NCBI RefSeq assembly: GCF_029714305.1
Contig: NZ_CP121647.1
Coordinates: forward strand, 5,228,501-5,292,500
Length of the DNA: 64,000 bases
Reading direction: 5' to 3'
Origin: Bradyrhizobium sp. CB3481
GTDB lineage: Bacteria; Pseudomonadota; Alphaproteobacteria; Rhizobiales; Xanthobacteraceae
In this document: positions 30,493 to 40,960 of the stretch, in pieces
Layout of the letters: every line of letters begins with the position of its first letter
Numbering within the stretch: the stretch's first letter is position 1
Translations under genes and position numbers: made by a program
The notes under the pieces: model-generated
Told to the model about the DNA's origin: nothing
Database searches by the model: none
Seen by the model: the letters and a program-made list of their open reading frames with translations, nothing else

Positions 30493-31389
30493 TTAGCCCT
30501 GGATTTTCAACGCGAGTTTCTGGCGCACCTCATCTGGGCTCATTACCCGCACGCCCATCCGCTCGAGAATCTCTACCGACCTCTGCACGAGCTCGGCGTT
30601 GGTCGCGAGCCGCCCGCGAGAGAGGTAGAGATTGTCCTCCAAGCCTACCCGTACGTTCGCGCCGACCAACGGGGCCAGCGCCGCATACGGAAGCTGCATC
30701 CGCCCAATTGAAAAAACAGAGTAGACGGCCCGCGGCGGAAGCTGGTGCACCAGCGTCATCAGCGTGATCGGATCATCCGGTGCGCCGTAGCGAATCCCCA
30801 TGCACAGCTGGATCAACACCGGATCCTCGATCAACTCCTCCTCGATTAAATCGCGCACCAGCACCATGTGACCGGTATCGAACACCTCAAGCTCAGGACG
30901 CACACCTAGCTCCTTGACGCGTGCGGCCATCGCGCGCAGCGTCCCGGCGGTGTTGACCATGATGTACTGGCCGCGGGCGCCCCAGTTCATTGTCCCGCAA
31001 TCCAGAGTGCAAATCTCGGGGCGCAACTCTTCCACATGGACGAGCCGCTCAAGCGCGCCCGCCATGTCCGTCCCCACTGGGTTCGGCGGCAGAGGAGAGT
31101 GCGCTTCACCTAGCACGAGGTCGCCGCCCATGCCGGTGGTCAGGTTGATCACCGGATTCACATTCGACTTCCGAATCCTCTGCACCACTGCCCGATACAG
31201 CGCCGGATCCCGCGCGCCCCGCCGGGTTTCGGGATCACGCACGTGGATGTGAACCACTGCCGCCCCTGCGCGCGCGGCCTCAATGGCCGAATCCGCGATC
31301 TGCTCCGGGGTCACCGGCACATGCGGGCTGTGTTCCACCGAGCTCCCGGACCCTGTGACCGCACAGGTGACAAACACCTCAGAGATCAT
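30493..31389 (-). CDS. Beta-keto acid cleavage enzyme family (BKACE, DUF849)
   Basis: 298 residues from the ATG at 31389, chosen because aaggag lies about ten bases upstream; an upstream in-frame start at 31452 is less likely. BKACE enzymes are Zn-dependent TIM barrels that convert a beta-keto acid plus acetyl-CoA into acetoacetate plus a CoA ester; the founding member is 3-keto-5-aminohexanoate cleavage enzyme of lysine fermentation. Seen: EVFVTCAVTGSGSSVEHSPH, AAVVHIHVRDPETRRGARDP (HxH metal ligands), PVINLTTGMGGD, RPEICTLDCGTMNWG and VRVGLEDNLYLSRGRLATN (Glu metal region). Intact. The native substrate cannot be read from sequence. Confidence 0.9.
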   Translation of the reverse strand: MISEVFVTCAVTGSGSSVEHSPHVPVTPEQIADSAIEAARAGAAVVHIHVRDPETRRGARDPALYRAVVQRIRKSNVNPVINLTTGMGGDLVLGEAHSPLPPNPVGTDMAGALERLVHVEELRPEICTLDCGTMNWGARGQYIMVNTAGTLRAMAARVKELGVRPELEVFDTGHMVLVRDLIEEELIEDPVLIQLCMGIRYGAPDDPITLMTLVHQLPPRAVYSVFSIGRMQLPYAALAPLVGANVRVGLEDNLYLSRGRLATNAELVQRSVEILERMGVRVMSPDEVRQKLALKIQG

Positions 31390-31929
31390 TCTCACTTCTC
31401 CTTTACTGAAAGGACCATCACCAAGCCAGAGCACACTCAGGATAAGCTTCACCTCGTGATGTTCACCCGTTTTAGATACGGAACGTAAGTAGCCTTACCA
31501 CATAATAACGTTAGCCGCGGGTCTCATCGGGCACTCGTGGCGACGGCGCCGCTGCGAACTCCGTCACAGCCGCGCTCATCATCCAAGCAATCGACGTGCC
31601 GTTCGCGGAATTTCGTGCGCTGCTTGCCTGACCAGAGAAAACACGTGTGGCAAGCACCCTGATCTTGCAAGGAGCGGCGGATCGTCGCATTCCTGACATC
31701 GGCGCTGGCTACCTAACACAGCTGGCAGAACGAAATGTAGGCTAACGTGATCCCTGTCGCCCTCTCGCGCCGAGGCCGAGCAAGTAAGTGATTGTGACGC
31801 GTCGTAGGACCTCAGGGGCGAGGCCCTCTACATCAGTGCATCGGCCGGACATCATGTGTTTTTCCGCCGGTGGTGCGGTGATGCACGCGCTCGAAGCTGT
31901 CGAAGCCGTGCTGCTGTGTCCGAGCGCGC
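31390..31929. other. No supported gene
   Basis: Upstream region of the BKACE gene, leading into IS66 remains. No clear coding frame or IS end was identified. Confidence 0.45.
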
Positions 31930-32420
31930 GGCGATCGGCAAAAATTGCTAGCAGGCTGGCCGGTCGTTTTGTGGAGCTATGCATTGCAATTCGGAGCGCC
32001 GCCTCGTGCGGCAGCAGAAACGTGCGGCCGCTCGCCGATGCTTTCGAGACCTGGCTGTGCGCCAAGCAGACTCTGATCAGCCAAAACATCAAGCTCGCCG
32101 AAGCCATGCGCTACGCCCCGTCGCGCTGGCAGGGCTGACGCGCTTCATCGATGACGGCCGCATCGAACTCGACAACAACACGTCGGACGATCAATCCGTG
32201 GCATCAAGATCAAGCGGAAGAACGCGCTGTTTGCCGGATCCGACGGCGGTGGCGAGCACTGAGCTGTCGTCGCGTCCTTGAGACCTGCAGCGCAACGACG
32301 TCGACCCGATTGCCTATCTCACCCACGTCCTTACGAGAATCGTCAGGGACGTCCAAATCGCGGCGTCGACCAGCTGCTACCTGGGCCTACCGCACTCAAT
32401 CCCTCAAAGCGGTGGGTTGA
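31930..32420 (+). pseudogene. IS66 transposase C-terminal remnant
   Basis: Pieces of the IS66 C-terminal region in several frames: RPLADAFETWLCAKQTLISQ, LAEAMRYAPSRWQG, LTRFIDDGRIELDNNT, then DVDPIAYLTHVLTRIVRDVQ, followed by a near-match to WAYRTQSLKAV just before 32420. The catalytic Asp residues and the accessory genes are absent. A decayed relic. Confidence 0.8.
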
Positions 32421-33514
32421 AAACGCTTACAGTTCTCCGCAGAACGCAAAACCTAAGATCTCGTCGTCGCTGCTTGTTGCGTTGATGACCTAATAGCCGT
32501 TTGTGTGTGCTGCGCCGCAGGCGCGGACTGGGAGCTTACCAGTGGACAACGCATGAATCCGACGCACTTTTGCGTCAGAGAGCTTCTTCAGACATGGCGC
32601 GAAGCTCAGTGCCCGTAATGATTGCAGCCGCTATCGAGTTTTACGCTGATGTTATTGATAGACGCCACCTTTGCTGTCTGTCGCTCACGACGCCGGGATG
32701 AACTGGACAATCTCAATGGCTCTCCTCAGAATTGGGCAAGCGCCTTTCAAGCGTGCTTTATCGGAATCAGGCGGAGGTTGTTCGTGCCAGTCGTAATGCC
32801 AAAGATCTCGCCGGGCTCCGGATGACGCCCAATCGAACGCGCTCCTGCATGGTCAGTTGCGCTTCTTTGACTCAAGCACAACCCGCGTCGCGCCTTGGCA
32901 ACAGGGGGCATGGAAGACGCTGCTGGGCAGCCTTAGATGACCCGAGTTTCGAGTAAAATACCGGCCCGGCCGGCGCTCTGCAGGTTGCGTTCTGAGATGA
33001 GGACCCGTCATGCGGAGCGACTGCGAGATCCACGCTTTCCACCCACAGGTCCGACGGCCTCGCCTGCGACAGTGCCTTAGAACGGCTGGAACGCGCTGCG
33101 CGATTGCCGGGCTGGTACTCGTCCAACCCGCTTTCCTGCACGGCGATCTGAATGAGCTCTTCGTCCAGGCGAGCCAGGCGCGAAAGGTCGTTCCGTCCCT
33201 CGTGCACTGCTGGCGCCTGAGGTCTTGCAGGAGTAGGCCGTGGGTTTGGCGCTGCCCCTCGACGGCATCCGCGCTTGGAGCGGCTCCTGGGTCTCGCTGA
33301 GGCGCCGAGGTGTGGGGAAGCTGTCGGGCATCGGCCGCGTCCCAGATGGTCGGGTGAGTTCGAAGAGGCCAAGCTATAGCTCGATGCACGAGAGTGGCCG
33401 CAAGACGAAGCTCTATGCTCGGCCGTGCTGGCCTCTCTGACCTGCAGATGCTGCAACAGCCAACGAGGTTAAGAGCAGAGTCCATTGTTCGAACCTTCGT
33501 AAGCTCGTGAATTC
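32421..33514. other. No confidently supported gene
   Basis: GC-rich frames on both strands between 32850 and 33490 lack any recognised domain. A minus-strand stretch around 32860-32790 (MQERVRLGVIRSPARS) resembles the N-terminus of ISNCY-type transposases, too little to call. Likely decayed mobile DNA. Confidence 0.4.
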
Positions 33515-34444
33515 CTAGACCACATTCGCTGGCGGCTGCTCTGTGATTTTGCTACGCACTACACTGCGCCGACCGTCCACGCTGACGGGTACCTCACCAT
33601 CGATGGCAGCGCGACGAACGATCCGACGATGATCGCCGTAATCCCTGGCCGCATAATGCATCGTGGCGCGATTGTCCCAGATAGCGACGTCGCCCTGCTT
33701 CCAATTCCAGCGCACAGTGTTTTCGGGCGCGATGATATGGGACTGGAATAGATCGAGCAATCGTTGGCCGTCGTATTTTGGGATATCAACAAAACGTGTC
33801 ACATAAGAGCCGAGCACCAGCGTGCGCTCACCGGTCTCGGGGTGGACCCGTACTACGGGATGGTCAGTCTCGAATCTTGTTCTGGTGAGGAATTTGTCAT
33901 AAAGCTTCTTATCGGCTTCGCTGGGCCGGACAGTTACAGCGAAGTCGAACGCGCTGCTGTGAACCGCCCAGAGCTCGTCGGCGAGCCGTTGCAGCGGCGG
34001 CGGCAGGTCGAGATAAGCAGCCGCGGTGTTTGACCACACCGTGTCGCCGCCGAGTAGTGGGATCACAACGCCCCGCAGTACCAAAATCTTGGGATACGCT
34101 TCCACGCAGGACACATCAATGTGCCAATTATCAGCCCGGACACCTCCGCGTGTGGAATCAATTTCGAGGATCGACATCGTTCCCTCTGCAGCACCTAGCG
34201 GCGGCGGCACGAGTTTTCCCAGACGACGGGCAAAGCGCTCCTGCTCGGTGTCGTCGAGGTGACCCTGGTCGCGGAGGAAGATGACTTTGTGCTCAAGTAA
34301 CAAGCCGTTGATCACAGCGATTGTCTGGTCCGGCAAGTCACCCGACAGCTTGATATTCCTGATTTCAGCGCCGATGCGAGCCGCGCGTTTGACGACTTCG
34401 ATACGCGGAACGATGTTATCATCAATAAAGGCCGCTTCACTCAT
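33515..34444 (-). CDS. TauD/TfdA-family Fe(II)/2-oxoglutarate dioxygenase
   Basis: 309 residues; ggag eight bases upstream supports the ATG at 34444. These enzymes use Fe(II), O2 and 2-oxoglutarate to hydroxylate substrates such as taurine or aryloxyalkanoates. The metal triad is visible: H and D in NWHIDVSCVEAYPKI and the distal H in DNRATMHYAARDYG. The 2-oxoglutarate-binding Arg is in HRRIVRRAAIDG. LLEHKVIFLRDQGHLDDTEQ and GGDTVWSNTAAAYLDLP are family hallmarks. Intact and alone on its strand here. The substrate is unknown; a link to the phosphonate relics is possible since some family members act on phosphonates, but there is no direct evidence. Confidence 0.9.
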   Translation of the reverse strand: MSEAAFIDDNIVPRIEVVKRAARIGAEIRNIKLSGDLPDQTIAVINGLLLEHKVIFLRDQGHLDDTEQERFARRLGKLVPPPLGAAEGTMSILEIDSTRGGVRADNWHIDVSCVEAYPKILVLRGVVIPLLGGDTVWSNTAAAYLDLPPPLQRLADELWAVHSSAFDFAVTVRPSEADKKLYDKFLTRTRFETDHPVVRVHPETGERTLVLGSYVTRFVDIPKYDGQRLLDLFQSHIIAPENTVRWNWKQGDVAIWDNRATMHYAARDYGDHRRIVRRAAIDGEVPVSVDGRRSVVRSKITEQPPANVV

Positions 34445-35178
34445 GTTACATTCTCCAGGTTTTAGATTGCTTTCCCAGACAAGCCATTCAGCCGCGATGT
34501 AAGTAAGAGCTGGATTTCATGGGAAATCGGCGGTGATCGGCGCGTTGGTGCGATGGAGATCGACCAAGCGCCCGTGGTTGATTAGCACCATTTCCTGATT
34601 CGGTGAGCTTCTCACGATCGCGAATACTGTCTCGTTCGGTCGAAGTGAGTGTTAAGCGCCTAGGTGCGGGTGAATGGTAGCTGGCGTTCATTGGTAGACC
34701 TCGCGTCGCTGGACTATCTCAGCAAGGGCCATGCCACTCGGAAGACCGCGCCTTGAGCCAGCCGTTTACAGGAAAATGGCTCATAAGGCCAATGATAGCG
34801 CGGACTCGCGCTTTAACGCATCATACTGTATTGTCGGGTACGTTGTGAGGTACACGACAAGTGCAGGTCGACGTCGGGTACACGACAAGTACAGGTCGAG
34901 CACAATGCAGAGGGCTGGGCTTTCTGCATAGGAGCGCGCAACGCTCATAATCTACGCATCCCTATCAGGTCCTGGCTTCAATGGGCTGGTTATGACTCTG
35001 GCAACGTGCTCATATCCGGAACACTATGACTACTGCGTCCACAACACCGTCCGAAATCTCGCAGCAGTTCAACGGAAGCGGATTCGGAAGACTCCGCGGC
35101 GCCTGCCCTCCAATAAAGGCCTAATATTTCAAGCATCGTCCGAGAACGCTCAAGCCATTCGCGCATCCCGCCTAGGTG
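34445..35178. other. No confidently supported gene; small tandem repeat
   Basis: A minus-strand reading near 34640-34520 (NETVFAIVRSSPNQEMVLIN) looks like a gene tail but is interrupted and unassigned. The region also holds a two-unit tandem repeat (34850-34902). Confidence 0.4.
34850..34902. repeat. Tandem repeat, two units of about 28 bp
   Basis: gtacacgacaagtgcaggtc is followed 28 bases later by gtacacgacaagtacaggtc. The units differ at one position over the first 20 bases. Function unknown. Confidence 0.8.
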
Positions 35179-35463
35179 TTAGGCCATCAATTGTAGGTGC
35201 TTCTCGACATCTCTGCCAATTTGACTGACATCGATGGTATCGATCTCATGGTTGAGTCGCGCATGCAGCCAAGCCGCTCGAACTTTCTCCATCAATCGCG
35301 GCAGCGTGCTTTCGGACAATGAGATGCCGAGCACGATTAACGCCTGTGCTGTGGTATAACTTAACTTGAAGATGGAGCGCTCGCCCAGGCCGAGCCGCGA
35401 TGGGCAGGCGGCTTCTTTAATACGTAGCTGCCTTTATTTGCCTTTAAGTTGTCCTCGGACCAT
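35179..35463 (-). pseudogene. Unidentified small coding remnant
   Basis: From an ATG at 35463 the frame has one early stop (codon 10), then runs openly as CPSRLGLGERSIFKLSYTTA, then LIVLGISLSESTLPRLMEKV and RAAWLHARLNHEIDTIDVSQ to a stop at 35179. Composition and helical pattern look like real protein, but I do not recognise a family. It lies upstream of, and opposite to, PEP mutase remnant 3. Confidence 0.35.
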
Positions 35464-35633
35464 GGCACTCAACGCGATTTCGGTGAGGCCTGACGGCCCG
35501 CCTCACATAAGCGTGTTGCCGGCCGGCTTATCGCTGCCGGGACTAGATAAGTCCCGAGCCCGCGATCTTGTTCAGATATTGCGGGACGTTTTCTGTCCTG
35601 CCTTTTTGCCGTTGACAGGAGAACAGTTGCGCT

Positions 35634-35850
35634 CCGGTCAACTGCCAAACATTAGCAATTGATCTAAACCACCGAAGCATGTCACTCATTGGCTGTGAAC
35701 GTCGGAGACTGGTCAAAGGTCAATCAGGTGGTCGGGATGCAACATCTACACTCTCTTCTCGCCAACCATCTCAATCCACGCGCTGCCTCGTCGTCTGCAT
35801 AAATGCCGCGCTCTCAGGCCTGCTCCAACCGCGATCTCTGCTTGGTCAAG
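35634..35850 (+). pseudogene. PEP mutase leader remnant, copy 3
   Basis: Only the leader and first codons persist. A degenerate match to the shared leader (aacattagcaattgatct near 35648) is followed by gcaacatctacactctcttc and tctcgccaacc at the spacing seen in copy 2, where MQHQPHSVLANRADPRA is encoded. Similarity ends near 35850 and none of the catalytic blocks is present. Recognisable only by alignment with copies 1 and 2. Confidence 0.6.
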
Positions 35851-36056
35851 GAGACGCAAGATAGACCCGACGGCTATCGCCATCTAGTTTTCAAACCTAT
35901 GTGGGGCGAACCCGCCAACGGCCTACTCTCTCGGCCTACCCCGGTGCTAATGATGCTTTGCCGCAGATCCCATCGCGCATTGAAGTCGGAAGACCGGCAC
36001 GACGCCTGTGGCATTTTGCCGGAAAGGCGGGAGCCATCCTGTAAGGACAGATAATT

Positions 36057-37016
36057 GTGGACGTATTGATACGCAAAAGCAGGTTGCCAACTGCTATCGC
36101 ATCTCGCCTGACCATACCTCTGATCGTCGCACCTATGTCCCATGTCTCCGGCATAGGTCTTGTGACTACTGTCTGCCGGTCGGGGGCCATCGGCTCGTTT
36201 CCTACAACCAACGCCCGATCGGTTGAGGAGCTTGACCGTTGGCTAATTCGTATTAAGCATGATCTCGCTCGGCTGGACCGGCCGGCCGCACCGCACTGCC
36301 CAAACCTCATCGTCCGGCAGGAGCGGTTCAAAGATGATCTTGCCTGTCTCGTTCGCCACAAAGTCGAGATTGTGATCACCAGCGTAGGATCGCCGGCCGC
36401 GGCGATCGAACCGCTGCACGAAATTGGTTGTCTCGTGTTCGCCGATATTGCTTCATTGCGCCATGCGGAAAAGGCCATAGACGCCGGTGCGGATGGCTTG
36501 ATTCTTCTTACTGCGGGGGCTGGAGGCCATACCGGCTGGGCCAATCCGTTTGCTTTTGTTCGCGCGGTTCGCGCCATGTTCGATGGTCCAATCGTACTTG
36601 CGGGAGGTATCACCGATGGCGTTTCACTCGCGGCGGCACGTTTGCTCGGGTGCGACCTCGCCTGCATGGGTACCCGTTTCATTGCCACGAGGGAGAGCAT
36701 GGCAAGCAATGCCTATCGTCAAATGTTGGTCGATAGCACGCTTGACGACGTAGTTATGACCAAGGCTTTCTCTGGACTCGATGCCAACATGCTACGCCCC
36801 TCTATCGTAGCCGCCGGTTTTGATCCATCAAAACTCGACGAAGCCGTGTCCGTGGCACGCGCCAAGCAAAAATTTGGAGGCAAGAATCCCGAAGGGCCGC
36901 GGCGCTGGACGCAAATTTGGAGTGCTGGTCACTCCGTTTCAGGCGTATGCTCGATCACGGGTGCCGCCGAGTTGGTGAATGAACTCGCCCGAGAATACGA
37001 ATCGGTCTTCAAATAA
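36057..37016 (+). CDS. Nitronate monooxygenase (2-nitropropane dioxygenase family)
   Basis: 319 residues from a GTG at 36057 with aaggac about ten bases upstream. FMN-dependent TIM-barrel enzymes that oxidise alkyl nitronates such as propionate 3-nitronate to carbonyl compounds and nitrite. Seen: TIPLIVAPMSHVSGIGLV at the N-terminus, VEIVITSVGSPAAAIEPLHE, the family signature GLILLTAGAGGHTGWANPF (conserved His), FDGPIVLAGGITDGVSLAAA and CDLACMGTRFIATRES (FMN phosphate site). Intact. 3-nitropropionate is a plant toxin in some legumes, so a protective role in the host is an attractive but untested idea. Confidence 0.9.
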   Translation: MDVLIRKSRLPTAIASRLTIPLIVAPMSHVSGIGLVTTVCRSGAIGSFPTTNARSVEELDRWLIRIKHDLARLDRPAAPHCPNLIVRQERFKDDLACLVRHKVEIVITSVGSPAAAIEPLHEIGCLVFADIASLRHAEKAIDAGADGLILLTAGAGGHTGWANPFAFVRAVRAMFDGPIVLAGGITDGVSLAAARLLGCDLACMGTRFIATRESMASNAYRQMLVDSTLDDVVMTKAFSGLDANMLRPSIVAAGFDPSKLDEAVSVARAKQKFGGKNPEGPRRWTQIWSAGHSVSGVCSITGAAELVNELAREYESVFK

Positions 37017-38596
37017 TCGCCGTGTAAGAAACGATTTTGTTTGACAGACCCTGCTCTGGGCCGACTCTGCGCTAAGTGCAGATAGCTCCCATCGGCGGTA
37101 ATTCGCGCAAGCATGCCAGCCTTTTCGAGCGCATCCTGCTCGGCCTGGTGGAACGTCGACTCGTGGTTGCAATCCGATACTGCCATGATGGCGATGAACT
37201 CAGGTTGGCAGCTCAGCAGCGTGGTCGAGCTGAAGAAACGACTTCGCGAGCCGCGGGGCACCGGGATAGACCGCTGAAAGCTCGGCATTCTATCCCCTCG
37301 AGACCCAGGTCGCCATCATAGCGGTTCAAGGCCTACCAACTCCGATCCCGAATCTGCCACGAGCTCGCCGGTTCGAGGAAGGCAAGTCCGCCATGCGCAA
37401 GCAGACTCTTCGATTGTCCGAGTTTCGAAGTGAATAGGCTTCTGGCGCGCTTCCAGCTGGGCTAACTCCGAGCTATGGCTCCGTCACACTTACCTCATCT
37501 CCCTCGGTGCGACCACCTCGGGGGCGGAGTCAGGATCCTCGGGAACTGCGCTGCGATGATTACTATCTGCGGCCAGGCCGAGCTAGTTCAAGTGGAAAAA
37601 AGAGATATCGCGTATTGGTCCCATGGAGCGCGGCGTTGCGCGCTTGCTTTTATAGAGAGTCTCCGGCGTGGGATCTTTTGCTCGAGGCTCCTATCCAGAG
37701 ACGCTGCCATGGCCAGCGAGGTTCACATTTGATCTGCTCGGAGTTGTGGAACTAAGCAAACCCATTTCCCGGAAGACCTTCCTCTCTGGGGGCTTCGGTG
37801 GTTGTATCGGTCGCTTTCGCGAGAATGTCGCAGCCATTCGTTCGTGAGCTGCCGTGCTCAATGCCTGGAGAGGACGTCAGCTGCGGTTTCCTAGCCAAAT
37901 GTCAGCAGCTTAGCCCATGGCTGAGCTGGGCAATGCGATTACTTAGTCCGAGGTGACAGACCTTTCAGCATGAAAGATATGGCATCATCCGTCCGTTGTA
38001 CCATGCAACGGCCGACAGAGAGTCAAATCGAGAATCCCCGAGCAAATACGTAAATTGAGAGCGATCTTGCGATTTCCTCCAGAGTTGGTAGGAGTGCCTT
38101 CTTCCCATTTACTGTATTCTTCATCATCGCTGACGGACCACAGGCTGGCGACCAAACCGCTACATTCATTTAATAGTGGACCGTGCAAGAAATGCCGGCC
38201 GTGACAACTAGAAACTGGAGGCTAGCACCTAAACGAGAGCTGCATATTCTATGCATTGCATCGATGTCGGGGTTATACATACATGGCACGTGGGGGTAAA
38301 CAATTCACGCCTCCCGGCAGCATTCCTAGATGCCGCGATTGCACGCCGGATATTGGGGTGAGAAGAAAGTGCCAACGTAGCAATGGGATCGCTGACGATG
38401 ACGTCAAGTTCAAGATGCGGCCCTATGCTGCTTTTTGAGATCGGCATGCCCTTTGCTTGCCATATTCGATCGACTGGAATTCTGGCACGGTAAGTCGCAC
38501 TTGTCAGGCTAACGCCTTTCAAGCAGCTGCAGCATGGATTTGAGAAGGGTTGGCTGAGGGAGCATACTCTCCGAAAGTCATGGAAGAATCGTGATT
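37017..38596. other. No supported gene
   Basis: About 1.6 kb with short frames only. Plus-strand pieces near 37700-37850 (ARFTFDLLGVVELSKPISRK in one frame) look like old coding DNA but have no identifiable family. No IS ends were recognised. Confidence 0.4.
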
Positions 38597-38848
38597 ATGA
38601 AGGTTAGATCTCCTTCGTGTAGCACCACATCGTCGACCGTCTTTCTCGGCAGGAATCGTTGCGGCAACTGGGTTGCCCGCGAACAGAATGGCATTTTTGG
38701 CGGCATATTTGTTAACCGCGCTCAAGCGTTCAAATACGCGCTGATCAAGAATGGCTTTCATCCGGACGCTATCATCGAAGTGTCGCGCGAGATCGAAATC
38801 GATATTCGGACCGATCGGGAGATTGGCAGCACGAAGTGTGTGTCGTAA
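38597..38848 (+). CDS. Small hypothetical protein
   Basis: 83 residues. VFLGRNRCGNWVAREQNGIF then GGIFVNRAQAFKYALIKNGF and PDAIIEVSREIEIDI form a compact alpha/beta pattern. It resembles short hypothetical proteins seen in Bradyrhizobium genomes (a G-NWV strand followed by an aromatic RA-A helix), but function is unknown. Start at ATG 38597; a GTG two codons upstream is also possible. No clear ribosome binding site. Stands alone. Confidence 0.5.
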   Translation: MKVRSPSCSTTSSTVFLGRNRCGNWVAREQNGIFGGIFVNRAQAFKYALIKNGFHPDAIIEVSREIEIDIRTDREIGSTKCVS

Positions 38849-39259
38849 TGCATCGGCGCAAAGGCTGATCGATCGGTCGAGCTTTGCTGCGCAATCACCA
38901 GTTTGGATTCTGATCGCCAGGGCCCCGATAATATCGACGTTGATCTCTCGCGAAGATGCGGATTGGCTGAGGCGCTGCGCTCGTGACATGCCCGAGCCGA
39001 GCGAAGCTCGTACCGCCGAGTGCTAAATATGAAAGAGTGGCAGTGACCATTCAAAAGACGACATGCAAAAATCCTCGCCCGGTATTTGTCGGGTCCATGG
39101 CCGAAGAAAACAACCAGCCAGCCGCACTCGTTATTGATGCCTCGTTGCACACGCGTTCACGGCCTTCGGTGAGACTCAACAGCTCTGTCATAGAAGCGGG
39201 ACGGAGGGTGCAGAATTTCTCATTCAGCTCGTATCGGGTGACATTTCCCAGCTGTCCGG
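38849..39259. other. No supported gene
   Basis: Spacer before IS21 remains. No recognised domain on either strand. Confidence 0.45.
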
Positions 39260-40120
39260 CCGGCTGTCGAGTGACCGCGTCGAGGATGCGGTTCTGGAGG
39301 AGCGGCTGTTTGCAGCCGCCGGAGCCAGGCCGGAGGCGGCGCGCGGAGCCGGACTGGGCGGCCATTCACCGCGAGTTCAAGAAGAATGTAATGTTGTCGA
39401 TCCTCTGGGAGGAATACATCGCCAGCGAGCCGCATGGCTATCCGTATAGCCGTTTTTGTGAACTTTATAAGGTCGTCTGTCGACAACGATGCGCCAATCG
39501 CATGCAGCCGGCGACAAGCTGTTCGTAAACTATGGGGGGCGACGGGGTGCCGGTGGTCGACCGCCTGACCGGCGAGATTCGTAACGCGCAGATCTTTGTC
39601 GCAGTGCTGAGCGCCTCGGTCTTCACCTACGCGCAGGCGACCGGGACGCAAGGGCTGTCCGAGTGGATCAGCGGTCATCTCGTCGCGTTCGAGGCGATCA
39701 GCGGCGTGCCGGCTCTGGTCGTACCGATAATGCCAAGACCGCCGTGATCAAGGCGTGCTTCTACGACTCGCAGATCAACCGCAGCTACGCCGAGATGGCG
39801 GCGCATTACGGCACGGCCATTCTGCCGGCGCGACCGCGCCATCCGCGCAAGGCCAAGGTCGAGCAGGCGCTGCGTGGTAATCGAGCGTTGGCTGATCGGT
39901 GGCTTGCGCCACCGCGTCTTCCACAGCCTCGCCGAGCGCAATGCAGTGATCGGCTGCGATGTTACACAGGTTCAATGACGAGCGCCCGATCCGCCGGCTC
40001 GGCGTGACGCGCCGGCAATTGTTCGACGACGAATTGGGCAAAGTCGATCTGCGCCTGTCGTCGAGCGGCGTCTCAAAACGGACCACAAAACTAGTCCGCG
40101 GCGGTCGAAGCTCACGATGA
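39260..40120 (+). pseudogene. istA: IS21 transposase IstA remnant (second IS21 type)
   Basis: Pieces in order but in changing frames: [60 protein letters not shown] (first Asp region), [40 protein letters not shown] and [20 protein letters not shown]. It ends with a region like [19 protein letters not shown] near 40020. The central catalytic block matches the IS21 group with this NTKTAVI motif and differs from the istA at 9.2 kb. At least four frameshifts; dead. Confidence 0.8.
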
Positions 40121-40129
40121 TCGCCGTGC

Positions 40130-40330
40130 ATCCACCCTGATATCCGCGCTCCTTGAGTTCTCGCGATAGGCGGCGGCCGGTCAGGGCCGGGAATGCGGCG
40201 AGCCGTTCGCGCAGATATGGTACGAACGGCTCAATCCGACGCACGCGCGGCAGCCGCGGCTGTAAGCCGGCGCAGTCAGGCGCTTGCCGATGTGCGTGCG
40301 CACCATTGCGTCGCGGGGTTCGGTGCAATT
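40130..40330 (-). pseudogene. IS21 IstA N-terminal fragment
   Basis: A minus-strand reading gives RVRRIEPFVPYLRERLAAFP then ALTGRRLSRELKERGYQGG, typical of the region between the helix-turn-helix and catalytic domains of another IstA type. It is joined on its upstream side to the aminotransferase pseudogene, so it marks an insertion into that gene followed by loss of most of the element. Confidence 0.65.
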
Positions 40331-40960
40331 AGGCTCGGCTTGGCATCGAGGGTCCAACACGACGGCGGCAAGCTTGTTCGCATGTAATGATAGTAACCGG
40401 CGTACAGCTTCGAGATCATTGAAGCCGAGCACAACCACCTCTTCGAGCACGCTCGCTGACATTCCCCGATAAGAGACTGTCGATTTGGGTGCGAGGAAAT
40501 CACCCCAATTTCCGGCTCACCTCAGCCCAGTCGTAGGCAACATCATAAGCGCCCTCGAGCTTAGCGATCTTCGATCGTCCGGTGAAGGCTGGGTAGCCTG
40601 AGTCGCAAACAGCACAGCCTCGGTCCCCTTGTTGACGAAGCGCACACGATCAACCTAGGGAATGCGCTCGCAAACCAGTTCGGCAAGTTCGACTGTCGGA
40701 TTTCCGAAGCAGCTGCCGCGCTGGAACGATCTTCCCGCTTCCGGCGGCTGGGCTCCTTGTGAGCGTCGGTATCGCAGGGGGCGTGGACCGCGAGGCTATG
40801 GCTTCAGCGGCAGTTGGCGCGTTACGGCTTCCCCGACCGACCAGGGATCAACGTCCGAAATTACAATTGAGATCCAGAAAAAGCGGGCGTCAATGTCGAA
40901 CAGATGGCTGCCCATTCCGCGTTGCCATTCGGCTGTCGAGTATACGTGAGCTACTATCGT
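40331..40960 (-). pseudogene. Class III aminotransferase, decayed second copy
   Basis: Matches the intact gene at 17890-19296. In pieces: SCFGNPTVELAELVCERIP, DRVRFVNKGTEAVLFAT, KIAKLEGAYDVAYDWAEV, SVLEEVVVLGFNDLEAVRRL and LSLHANKLAAVVLDP. The N-terminal 50 residues and everything after the LDP block (including the Schiff-base Lys) are missing, replaced by IS21 sequence at 40330. Several frameshifts and one stop (cctaggttg near 40660) are present. Nonfunctional. Confidence 0.85.

Noticed and set aside
34850..34902. CRISPR array
   Set aside because: Only two adjacent near-identical units with no spacers between them and no cas genes in the window.
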